From positions 1 to 9,997 of the forward strand of contig JAUYGE010000086.1 in NCBI GenBank assembly GCA_030690705.1: 9,997 nucleotides of DNA, read 5' to 3'. The position numbers and the translations under genes are program-made. The notes beneath the pieces were generated by a model. That model did not search any database. It worked only from the letters and a program-made list of their open reading frames with translations, and had not been told where the DNA came from. Shown piece after piece: positions 1 to 5,984 of this stretch. Position 1 is the stretch's first letter. Each line of letters begins with the position of its first letter. Origin of the DNA: Dehalococcoidia bacterium. GTDB lineage: Bacteria > Chloroflexota > Dehalococcoidia > JAENJB01.

Positions 1-2
1 GT

Positions 3-131
3 CTTTCGGCGGAGAAGTGGGAGGAGCTGAGGAGGGAAGCCCGAGAACTCGGCATCGGGCCAACCACCCTCACCCGTATGTGGATACTGGAGCGATTGCG
101 CCAGCGGACAAAGGCAGGGGTTTCCAAATGA
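3..131 (+). CDS. C-terminal fragment of a small antitoxin-like (ribbon-helix-helix type) protein
   Basis: The frame is open from the left edge to TGA at 129-131 and encodes 42 residues; the N-terminus lies outside the window. The visible part has a charged helix (SAEKWEELRREARELGIG) followed by TTLTRMWILERLRQ. This helix-turn-helix pattern ending in TLxRMWxxERL resembles the C-terminus of small CopG/BrnA-like DNA-binding antitoxins, as I recall those families. Its stop overlaps the start of the DUF2442 gene (ATGA at 128-131), so the two are probably translationally coupled in one operon. No catalytic residues can be judged. The antitoxin reading is an inference; that a real coding end is present is better supported, by the coupling and the protein-like sequence. 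Confidence 0.6.
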   Translation, partial: LSAEKWEELRREARELGIGPTTLTRMWILERLRQRTKAGVSK

Positions 132-307
132 TGCATGTTCGCCTGTCGGATGGCAGGGAAGTCAACGTGCCGGTTGAATGGTTCCCAAAGTTAAGGGGTG
201 CCACCGAGAAGCAGAGGAAAAGCTGGCGCCTGACCGGCAAAGGCATCGGGATACACTGGGAAGACATAGACGAGGATATCTCAGTAGCCGCCTTGTTGGG
301 AGCGTAG
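128..307 (+). CDS. DUF2442 domain-containing protein
   Basis: A 59-residue protein that looks like a complete DUF2442 domain: a short strand with SDGREVNVPVEWFPKL, then TEKQRKSWRLTGKGIGIHW, then EDIDEDISVAALL. The W-F-P-x-L, W-x-L and G-I-H-W-x-D-I-D-E-D-I-S features are the family hallmarks as I know them. The function is unknown; DUF2442 genes are small and often sit beside toxin-antitoxin-like or DUF4160 genes. ATG at 128 (or the adjacent ATG at 131) is chosen over an upstream in-frame start at 17 for three reasons: it overlaps the preceding stop as ATGA, an AGGGG lies about 8 bases upstream, and the extra N-terminal residues would lie in another real reading frame. Only three bases separate its stop from the convergent stop of the next gene. 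Confidence 0.85.
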   Translation: MMHVRLSDGREVNVPVEWFPKLRGATEKQRKSWRLTGKGIGIHWEDIDEDISVAALLGA

Positions 308-310
308 CCC

Positions 311-2929
311 CTACCTCAGCCGCAGCAGCGTAATGTCGCGACCGAAGATGAGCCCCAGGAACCAGTCGAGGGCCACCCTGGTGCGGTTGTAGAACCCGGC
401 CATGATATTGAGGTAGACCACCAGCCAGAAGACACGGGCCAGCAGTCCCGGAACGCGGAAACCATAGACTTTCACCACCGCCGAGTGAGAGCCGAGAGAT
501 ACCAGTTGGCCCATATGGGAATAACTATACACTTTCTTGGGCCGTCCTCTCAGGTCGGCCAGGATATTGGCGGCCGCCACCGCAGGCTGTCGCACGGCTA
601 CGTGGGCGGTGGCCGGCAGCGGCTGGCCCGCCTTGTCCTTCACATGAGCGTTGTCACCCAGGGCGTAGACACCCGCGAAACCCGGCACCTCCAGGTGCTC
701 GTCCACTTTCACCCTTCCGGAGGCGTCTTTGTCAACGGGCAGAGCGGCTACCACAGGGTTGGCGCTTATGCCGGCGACCCAGACTACCGTACACGTCGAC
801 AGGCTATCCGTCCCGTTCAACTCCAGGCCGTCATCCCACACGCGGGTGACCCTTGACCCCAATCTGACCTCAATCCCTTCTTCCTTTATCTGGCGAAGCG
901 CGTAGGCAGCCAGATTTTCGTCGAAATCGGGGAGGATTCTCTCCTGCCCCTGCACCAGGATAAGGCGCACTATGCTGCGCCGGACGCGCGGGTAATGGCG
1001 GATGAGCGAGTCCACAATGAAGTCCCGCATCTCGGTCACCAGCTGCACGCCGGTGTATCCGCCACCGACCACCACGAAAGTCAGCATCTTCTTCTGCTCC
1101 GCTTCATCCGCCGTGTCCGCCTGCTCAAACATCTCGATGATGTGATTGCGCAGGTAGATGCCGTCAACCAGGGTCTTGAGGGTAAAGACATTCTTGGCAA
1201 GGGCCGGCAGTCCCGTGGTATCGGTGACGCTGCCCAGCGCCAGGACCAGGTAGTCGTACGGGAGAGTTTCCTGGTCGGTGACTACCTTCTTCGCCGCCAG
1301 GTCGACGGAGCGCACCTCCCTTTGAAGGAAGTTGAACCTCCGGTCACCGCGCAGCTTGCGGTAGGGGTAGGCGATGTGGCGCGTCTCCACGCCACCCGTG
1401 GCCACCTCGTGGAGAAGAGGGGTGAAGAGGAAGAAGTTCTCGTTGCTCACCAGGGTGAGGTCGATGTCCGGCTGCCCCCGGAGGGCTTTCTCCAGGCGCA
1501 GGGTAGTGTGGACCCCCGCGAACCCGCCTCCGAGCACCAGAATCCTGGCGGCCCCGGGTCCCCGATGCGGCGGGGTTTCCGGAATCCCGACATCTCGGGA
1601 CGGCTCGGCTTTCGGCTCGCGATACGTCAGCCTCTTGACCTTCTCCCGGAACACCTCCCACGACAGCCGTCCCAGGAACGTCGGACTGATGGCGCTCATA
1701 AGGATATGGCGGTAGCTGTAGCTGCCGGTGAACATCCCCCAGATAATCATGTTGAAGGGCCGGCGAGAACGCGGCTTCGCCCTTTCCTCGTCCGCCAGCT
1801 TCGAGTGAGCCGCAAAGAAGGAAGCCGAATGATTCACCGCTTCGTTAAGCGCAAACAGGACCTGCCCCGCCCGATTGTCCAGACTGATCTGGCGGCAGCG
1901 AGGCATATAATGGCGGTGGAAATCCTCCCGGGTGATGCCATGATGGACCATGGTATGGGCCGCCTCGCGGGCCGTCAGCAGGGCGGAGCCTATGCCATCC
2001 TTATAGAAACGGGTGGCCTGCGCGTCTCCGACAGCTACAAAGCGGTCGGCGTAGAGCCCCTTCGCGGACCGGATGGCAATGCGCGGCCGGCAGCCGCAGG
2101 CCCGGTGATAGGGGAAGGGCATGGCCAGCTTCACCAGCGGGTGGGAGAGGAACTCCTCGACGGAAGGAAGTCGGCCCTTCTTGCCGAGCAAGGAAACGTT
2201 GACGAAGTCGCCCTTGGGTATTAGGGTGCCGAAGACGAGATTGGCGCCGGGGATGAAGAAGACCTGGACCTTGGTGCCCAGGTAGGCCTGGATGTCCTCC
2301 CGGCGAGCATGAAGCTCGTCCTGCACCATCTGAAGTGTGGCCGCGGGTCGAGCGTCCAGGTCTGGTATGTCCACGGGCAAGGTGTTCACCCCGCCGGCCA
2401 GCACCGCCGCCTCGTAGTACTCCTTGCGCTCGCCGACCTCCAGGGTGGGCCTGGGATACACCAGCAGCCGCCGCACCCTCTGAGGAAATACGGTCGCACC
2501 TCGCCTCTCGGCTTCCTTCAACAGAAAATCGTCGAAGCTTATTGGCGCGGCCGGTGCGTAAAGCCGGGGGCCTCCGCCACGGTAGACGCTGAGTATGTCC
2601 TGTTCCGGCTGCGGGTTGCACACCTCCATAACCCCGTTGGCGCTGTAGAGACGGTAACAGGTGATCCGGCTTTGAATGACCTCCTCCGGTATGACTAGGC
2701 CCAGCTCTTTGATATTCTGGAGCAACGTGCCCGAGAGAATGCCGGCGCAGCCTTTGCAGCCCCGTGGGCCCAGACGGGAGAAGTCCCTCTCCTGGTAGAT
2801 ATGGACCTTCACGTCCAGCCCTGCCTTACGGGCGTATTGAAGCAGATAGAGAGCAAAGAATGAGCCTGAAGGCCCACCCCCCACCACCGCCACGCGGCAA
2901 CCCGCTTCCAGTTTGAGATCCTTCACCAT
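311..2929 (-). CDS. Fusion flavoprotein: geranylgeranyl-reductase-like FAD oxidoreductase + type II NADH dehydrogenase (NDH-2)
   Basis: An 872-residue protein with two flavoprotein halves. Half one (about 1-435) starts with an FAD-binding strand-turn-helix VVGGGPSG (glycines near 17-22), has a CKGC pair (C58, C61) and a second FAD contact VAVGDAQ (D302), in the style of geranylgeranyl reductases and related FAD monooxygenases. A Pro- and charge-rich linker (about 437-462) follows. Half two is a full NDH-2: FAD motif LGGGFAGVH (467-474), NADH motif VVGGGYTGVQ (620-629), a second FAD contact YALGDNA (D759), and the typical C-terminal amphipathic membrane anchor ending in WFLGLIFGRDIT. NDH-2 oxidises NADH and reduces quinone at the inner membrane face without pumping protons; the substrate of half one is unknown. 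An ATG at 2941 is also possible, but the one at 2929 has GGGGAG four bases upstream, and the earlier ATG lies inside a candidate -10 box. The frame is continuous, so a simple frameshift does not explain the fusion. Confidence 0.85.
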   Translation of the reverse strand: MVKDLKLEAGCRVAVVGGGPSGSFFALYLLQYARKAGLDVKVHIYQERDFSRLGPRGCKGCAGILSGTLLQNIKELGLVIPEEVIQSRITCYRLYSANGVMEVCNPQPEQDILSVYRGGGPRLYAPAAPISFDDFLLKEAERRGATVFPQRVRRLLVYPRPTLEVGERKEYYEAAVLAGGVNTLPVDIPDLDARPAATLQMVQDELHARREDIQAYLGTKVQVFFIPGANLVFGTLIPKGDFVNVSLLGKKGRLPSVEEFLSHPLVKLAMPFPYHRACGCRPRIAIRSAKGLYADRFVAVGDAQATRFYKDGIGSALLTAREAAHTMVHHGITREDFHRHYMPRCRQISLDNRAGQVLFALNEAVNHSASFFAAHSKLADEERAKPRSRRPFNMIIWGMFTGSYSYRHILMSAISPTFLGRLSWEVFREKVKRLTYREPKAEPSRDVGIPETPPHRGPGAARILVLGGGFAGVHTTLRLEKALRGQPDIDLTLVSNENFFLFTPLLHEVATGGVETRHIAYPYRKLRGDRRFNFLQREVRSVDLAAKKVVTDQETLPYDYLVLALGSVTDTTGLPALAKNVFTLKTLVDGIYLRNHIIEMFEQADTADEAEQKKMLTFVVVGGGYTGVQLVTEMRDFIVDSLIRHYPRVRRSIVRLILVQGQERILPDFDENLAAYALRQIKEEGIEVRLGSRVTRVWDDGLELNGTDSLSTCTVVWVAGISANPVVAALPVDKDASGRVKVDEHLEVPGFAGVYALGDNAHVKDKAGQPLPATAHVAVRQPAVAAANILADLRGRPKKVYSYSHMGQLVSLGSHSAVVKVYGFRVPGLLARVFWLVVYLNIMAGFYNRTRVALDWFLGLIFGRDITLLRLR

Positions 2930-2939
2930 TACGCTCCCC

Positions 2940-2967
2940 ATTCTAAGGGATTACCTGCGCTTGTCAA
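2940..2967 (-). promoter_or_regulatory. Candidate promoter of the NDH-2 fusion gene
   Basis: On the minus strand TTGACA (2967 down to 2962) is followed after 16 bases by TAGAAT (2945 down to 2940), a perfect -35 and a 5/6 -10. The predicted transcription start near 2933 is only a few bases before the ATG at 2929, so the message would be almost leaderless and would exclude the GGGGAG ribosome site; the two signals partly conflict. An 8-bp perfect inverted repeat (CTAAGGGA at 2943-2950 and TCCCTTAG at 2987-2994) brackets the -35 box and could be an operator. Confidence 0.45.
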
Positions 2968-3002
2968 ACAGGGACGCAAAGATCGTTCCCTTAGCCAACA
3001 CC

Positions 3003-3137
3003 TGTCATTGCGAGCCCTTCGACAGGCTCAGAGCCTGCCCTGAGTTCGCCGAAGGGATAAACTCCGCGAAGCAATCTCAACAGTACTCTCAGAGATTGCT
3101 TCGTCGTCCCGGTGTATCGGGACTCCTCGCAATGACA
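3003..3137. repeat. Nested palindromic dispersed-repeat element (MITE/REP-like)
   Basis: A 135-bp element bounded by perfect 12-bp inverted ends, TGTCATTGCGAG (3003-3014) and CTCGCAATGACA (3126-3137). Inside are a 7-bp stem CCCTTCG/CGAAGGG (3015-3021 and 3050-3056) holding a 7-bp palindrome CAGGCTC-A-GAGCCTG (3023-3037), a perfect 12-bp pair CGAAGCAATCTC/GAGATTGCTTCG (3067-3078 and 3092-3103), and a 6-bp hairpin GTCCCG/CGGGAC (3106-3111 and 3118-3123). It encodes no plausible protein. It fills the gap between two same-direction genes and ends two bases before the fmt stop, so its transcript could fold and act as an RNA-end or processing structure. Similar sequences are, from memory, common in intergenic regions of environmental bacterial genomes. 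Confidence 0.85.
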
Positions 3138-3139
3138 AA

Positions 3140-4099
3140 CTAATCGGCCCGGGACCTCAGCAGCGCGCCGGTGAACCCCCTCTGGCCGCGGACGAACTCC
3201 ACGGCCGCCAGCGGCCGCTTGCCCTCTAGCTGCAGCTCGAGCAAGCCCAGCACACCGTCGCCGGTTTGCACCCCGACGGGTGTTCCCGCCCCGTCGGGGT
3301 GCAGGGCCACCACCCGGCCCGCTTCATCCGCCTTTTTCCCGGGCAACGGCAACGCCCGCAATACCTTGAGCCGGCGGCCCTCCCAGGTGGTGCTCGTGCC
3401 AGGCCACGGGTCGTAGGCCCGGACCTGCCGCTCCATCTCCACTGCCGGCAGCCTCCAGTTCAGCTCCCCGTCCTCCTTGGTGATAAGACTGGAATAGGTG
3501 GCCTTCGTGTCGTCCTGCTGCTGGGGCTTAATCCGTCCGGCGAACCACTGCGGTAAGGTGGCCTCCAGGAGCTTCGCCGCCACTCCGGCCAGCCGGGCGG
3601 TCAGGGAGCCAGCGGTATCACCAGGGAGGACAGCCTCTTCCTGCCGGGCCAGCACGGGCCCGGTGTCCGTCCCCTCCTCCATCAGCATGATGCTGACGCC
3701 GGTAACCCGGTCGCCCGCCAGGAGGGTGGCCACGATGGGCGAGGGGCCGCGATGCCTAGGCAACAGAGAAGGGTGGATGTTGATGCACCCGAAGGGAGGC
3801 AGGCTCAGCACCTCGCGCTTCAGAATAAGCCCGTAGGAGGCCACCACGATGGCATCCGGCTTCAGTTCTCGCAGGCGCTCCACCTCCGCCGCCGGTTTCA
3901 GACTGGGCGGCTGGAAGACGGGCAGCCCTCCATCCAGAGCCAGCTTCTTGACCTCAGACGGCGATATGGCACGCCCCCTCCCCACCGGCCTGTCCGGCTG
4001 GGTGTAGACGGCCGCAACGGGGCAGTACCGGAGGAGGTACTCCAGCACCGGCAGCGCAAAGGAGCCGCTCCCCATGAAGACCGTTCTGTGAGTGCTCAT
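3140..4099 (-). CDS. fmt: Methionyl-tRNA formyltransferase
   Basis: A 319-residue protein, the usual Fmt length. It transfers a formyl group from 10-formyl-tetrahydrofolate to Met-tRNA(fMet) in the cytoplasm, producing the bacterial initiator tRNA. The N-terminal Rossmann domain begins VFMGSGSFALPVLEYLL. The catalytic Asn-His-Asp set is visible as N107 and H109 in INIHPSLLP and D145 in EEGTDTGPV, followed by the C-terminal OB-like tRNA-binding domain (about 205-315, with TKEDGELNW and RAYDPWPGT). The SLLPRHRGPSPI loop differs slightly from the commoner RGAAPI. No peptide deformylase gene (def), its frequent neighbour, is adjacent; the gene stands alone, divergent from dnaA. No Shine-Dalgarno sequence is seen before the ATG. 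A folding repeat element starts two bases past the stop. Confidence 0.97.
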   Translation of the reverse strand: MSTHRTVFMGSGSFALPVLEYLLRYCPVAAVYTQPDRPVGRGRAISPSEVKKLALDGGLPVFQPPSLKPAAEVERLRELKPDAIVVASYGLILKREVLSLPPFGCINIHPSLLPRHRGPSPIVATLLAGDRVTGVSIMLMEEGTDTGPVLARQEEAVLPGDTAGSLTARLAGVAAKLLEATLPQWFAGRIKPQQQDDTKATYSSLITKEDGELNWRLPAVEMERQVRAYDPWPGTSTTWEGRRLKVLRALPLPGKKADEAGRVVALHPDGAGTPVGVQTGDGVLGLLELQLEGKRPLAAVEFVRGQRGFTGALLRSRAD

Positions 4100-4108
4100 G
4101 GATAGAAA

Positions 4109-4137
4109 ATATTAACATTTTCGCGGATTCACCTCAA
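4109..4137 (-). promoter_or_regulatory. Weak candidate fmt promoter
   Basis: On the minus strand TTGAGG (4137 down to 4132) is followed after 17 bases by TAATAT (4114 down to 4109), each matching the consensus at 4 of 6 positions. Transcription would begin near 4102, two or three bases before the fmt ATG, which fits the absence of a ribosome binding site. A perfect TTGACA on the same strand (4178 down to 4173) has no good -10 at the right distance and was not used. Confidence 0.3.
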
Positions 4138-4184
4138 TCCAGGGGCGAAGCTGGCCCCGTTGGGGCAATTATGTCAAAAACCCC

Positions 4185-4213
4185 TTGCCCCCGCCGCCGG
4201 ATGGGCTTATACT
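4185..4213 (+). promoter_or_regulatory. Candidate dnaA promoter
   Basis: TTGCCC (4185-4190) and TATACT (4208-4213) are separated by exactly 17 bases, with 4/6 and 5/6 matches to the housekeeping consensus. Transcription from here would give dnaA a leader of about 210 bases that contains the inverted-repeat element at 4294-4378. No DnaA box is seen beside this promoter, so the usual dnaA autoregulation is not evident on this side. Confidence 0.45.
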
Positions 4214-4293
4214 TTCTTGCCGTGCCACTACTGTTACTTCTTTCTTTATCCCGGGCCTCTCGTACCACTGGACTATTGTCCTTGCTACCAGAA

Positions 4294-4378
4294 TGACACC
4301 CTGAGGGAGGCGCGCCCGAGGCCTTCGTCCCCGAAGAACCAATAAGGGTAAGGACTCTTCGCTTCGCTCAGAGTGACA
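4294..4378. repeat. Short inverted-repeat element in the dnaA leader
   Basis: Ends TGACACCCTGAG (4294-4305) and CTCAGAGTGACA (4367-4378) are imperfect inverted repeats (10 of 12). An internal hairpin CTTCG/CGAAG lies at 4323-4327 and 4332-4336, and GAGTGACA-type ends follow a CTTCGCTTCGCTC stretch. The ends share 9 of 12 positions with those of the element at 3003-3137 (TGTCA...GAG), so the two may belong to related small-element families. It is 85 bp, non-coding, and would lie in the dnaA transcript if the promoter at 4185 is used. Confidence 0.65.
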
Positions 4379-4419
4379 TAGTGAATCGGACCTATTTTCG
4401 TCTTTGGGCTCCACCTGTT

Positions 4420-4428
4420 GGGGGGGGG
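4420..4428 (+). promoter_or_regulatory. G9 tract acting as, or replacing, the dnaA ribosome binding site
   Basis: Nine consecutive G end four bases before the ATG at 4433. This is the only purine-rich sequence at a suitable distance, so it probably serves as a Shine-Dalgarno-like site and decides for ATG 4433. The in-frame TTG at 4418 would read through the tract and has no ribosome site of its own. The length of such a tract is prone to slippage and to sequencing error. Confidence 0.45.
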
Positions 4429-4432
4429 TAGT

Positions 4433-5800
4433 ATGAATAATGCGAGCCAAATGTGGGAAGCTGCACTGGGTGAGTTGCAACTCCAGGTCACCAAAGCCAA
4501 TTATGAAACGTGGCTCAAGGATACGGTTGGACTAAACTACGAGGACAAGGCCTTCGTAGTCGGAGTACCCAACTCCTTCACCGCTGCCTGGCTGCAAAAG
4601 TGCCTCTATGGCCGCATCAGTGGGACCATCTCGCGCATCGCCGGGCAGGATGTGGAGGTGGAGCTCCGGGTGTCATCCCGGGATGCTCCAGCCCTTCTGC
4701 TCCCGCCCGCACCACTTCCCCCGGCTCTGGCCGCTAGCCTCACGCCTCCCCCCTCCAACGGCCACCGCCTCAATTCGAAGTACATCTTTGACAACTTCAT
4801 CATCGGAAGCTGCAACCGGCTGGCCTATGCCGCCGCCATGGGTGTGGCCGAAAGCCCGGGCAAGAGCTACAACCCTTTATTCATCTATGGCAGTTCCGGA
4901 CTGGGGAAAACTCACCTGCTCCATGCCATCGGACACGTCGCTGTTGCCTCCGGCCTGCGCCTGCTCTACGTCTCCGCAGAACAGTTCACCAACGAGTTCA
5001 TCGATGCCATAGCCAAGCGGAAGACCGAGGATTTCCGGCTTAGATATCGAAGCGCCGACATGCTACTGGTGGATGATATCCACTTCATCGGCGGCAAAGA
5101 GCAGACGGAAGAGGCCTTCTTTCACACCTTCAACGAGCTTCATAACGCCGGCCGCCAGATAGCCATCACGAGCGACCGCCCTCCCAAAGCTATGCCATTG
5201 CTCGAGGACCGCCTCCGCTCTCGCTTCGAGTGGGGACTCATCGCCGACATCCAGCCGCCCGACCTGGAGACGCGCCTGGCCATCCTGCGCACCAAGGCCG
5301 AGCTTCAGGGCGCCACCATCAGCGCGGAGGTGCTTGAGTTCATCGCCCAGCGGGTGCAGGAGAACATCCGGCAGCTCGAAGGAGCGCTGAACAGGGTCAT
5401 CGCCTATGCTAGACTGACCCAGACCACTCTCACCCCGGAAGTAGCTGCCCGGGCCATGTCCGACATACTGATGAAGTCACCCCGCGACTCCCACCTGACC
5501 GCAGACGCCATAGTCGAGGCCACTGCCAACTACTACAAGCTGTCCGTCGAGGCCATCAGAGGACAGCGAAGGGACCAGGACACAGCTCAGGCCCGTCATG
5601 TCGCCATGTACCTCATCCGTGAAGAAACGCACGCATCCCTGGCGGAAATCGGGCGTGAGTTGGGAGGGCGTGACCACACCACCGTGCTCTACGGTTGCGA
5701 CAAGATCGGCTCGGAGATAAACATCGATAGCCGTCTGCGGAGGGAGGTGCTGGAGATCCGCCGTGTTCTTTATCCTTCCGCCCAATCGCCAGGTGGATAA
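4433..5800 (+). CDS. dnaA: Chromosomal replication initiator protein DnaA
   Basis: A 455-residue AAA+ ATPase that binds DnaA boxes and opens the origin. Domain I is at about 1-80 (WEAALGELQLQVTKANYETWL). A short Pro/Ala-rich domain II follows (about 85-110). Domain III has Walker A GSSGLGKTH (153-161), Walker B LLVDDIHFI (211-219), sensor 1 ITSDRPP (245-251), the arginine-finger segment LEDRLRSRFEWGL (257-269) and sensor 2 NIRQLEGALNR (311-321). Domain IV carries the DNA-binding signature GGRDHTTVLYGCDKI (411-425). All key residues are intact. The last codons and the TAA stop coincide with the first DnaA box of the adjacent origin. The gene is divergent from fmt and is followed by obg instead of the common dnaN. 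Its coding strand is C-rich, unlike the genes to its right. Confidence 0.98.
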   Translation: MNNASQMWEAALGELQLQVTKANYETWLKDTVGLNYEDKAFVVGVPNSFTAAWLQKCLYGRISGTISRIAGQDVEVELRVSSRDAPALLLPPAPLPPALAASLTPPPSNGHRLNSKYIFDNFIIGSCNRLAYAAAMGVAESPGKSYNPLFIYGSSGLGKTHLLHAIGHVAVASGLRLLYVSAEQFTNEFIDAIAKRKTEDFRLRYRSADMLLVDDIHFIGGKEQTEEAFFHTFNELHNAGRQIAITSDRPPKAMPLLEDRLRSRFEWGLIADIQPPDLETRLAILRTKAELQGATISAEVLEFIAQRVQENIRQLEGALNRVIAYARLTQTTLTPEVAARAMSDILMKSPRDSHLTADAIVEATANYYKLSVEAIRGQRRDQDTAQARHVAMYLIREETHASLAEIGRELGGRDHTTVLYGCDKIGSEINIDSRLRREVLEIRRVLYPSAQSPGG

Positions 5801-5841
5801 CTTAGTCCCCTTTGTGGATAACTCCATCGACCTGTGGATAA
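5792..5841 (-). promoter_or_regulatory. Three directly repeated DnaA boxes
   Basis: The sequences at 5813-5821 and 5833-5841 are exact complements of the consensus TTATCCACA; the one at 5792-5800 differs at one end base (GGTGGATAA). All three extend to the shared 10-mer GTGGATAACT (5793, 5814, 5834), with 21- and 20-bp spacing. That is about two helical turns, so DnaA monomers would sit on the same face of the DNA. The first box contains the dnaA stop codon. Confidence 0.9.
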
Positions 5842-5963
5842 CTTAGCTTCGGCCTTACAGCTTTCCCCTTTCTGATATAGTAGAGTCTAACCCCCTATAA
5901 CTATTAAGATTATTATATTCTTTCTCCATCCCTAAGGGATTATGCAATATCCTCTAGAAATAA

Positions 5964-5969
5964 TACAAT
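5964..5969 (+). promoter_or_regulatory. Possible -10 box of the obg-nadD operon
   Basis: TACAAT matches the -10 consensus at 5 of 6 positions and lies seven bases before the GTG start of obg. No good -35 is found 16-18 bases upstream. Transcription would begin at or next to the start codon, consistent with the lack of a ribosome binding site. Confidence 0.3.
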
Positions 5970-5975
5970 AGAACC

Positions 5976-5984
5976 TGTGGATAA
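5976..5984 (-). promoter_or_regulatory. DnaA box overlapping the obg start codon
   Basis: TGTGGATAA is a perfect DnaA box whose bases 2-9 are also the first codons of obg (GTG GAT AA). DnaA bound here would cover the translation and probably the transcription start of obg, suggesting direct control of the obg-nadD operon by DnaA. The Asp-Lys it encodes is also usual for Obg proteins, so coding constraint explains part of the match. Confidence 0.75.

Larger units (their letters stand above)
5792..5984 (+). other. Predicted replication origin (oriC)
   Basis: The 176-bp space after dnaA holds three close DnaA boxes, an AT-rich candidate unwinding region (5896-5919, 22 of 24 bases A/T) and a fourth box at the obg start. 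A TAGTAGAG stretch (5878-5885) between boxes and AT-rich DNA resembles a short DnaA-trio. A 13-base palindrome with arms ATCCCT/AGGGAT lies at 5928-5940. Hand-counted 60-base samples on the + strand show C>G to the left (30:13 at 4681-4740, 26:13 at 5161-5220) and G>C to the right (28:6 at 6061-6120, 27:10 at 6181-6240, 28:10 at 8401-8460), as expected where leading strands diverge; nadD is near neutral. Position beside dnaA adds support. Confidence 0.8.

Noticed and set aside
79..87. DnaA-box-like TGTGGATAC
   Set aside because: A single 8/9 match inside a coding sequence far from the other boxes; expected by chance.
995..2224. Long + strand frame of 409 codons
   Set aside because: It lies wholly antisense to the NDH fusion, has no family-like motifs, and its composition is that of a shadow of a GC-rich gene.
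2913..3143. Small + strand frame across the palindromic repeat
   Set aside because: It is mostly repeat sequence and promoter DNA; no ribosome site.
4154..4166. GCCCC-GTT-GGGGC hairpin as a terminator
   Set aside because: No T-run follows on either strand in the required direction, and it lies upstream of both genes.
4160..4500. Small frames on both strands between fmt and dnaA
   Set aside because: They cover the promoter region and inverted-repeat element and encode low-complexity peptides without family features.
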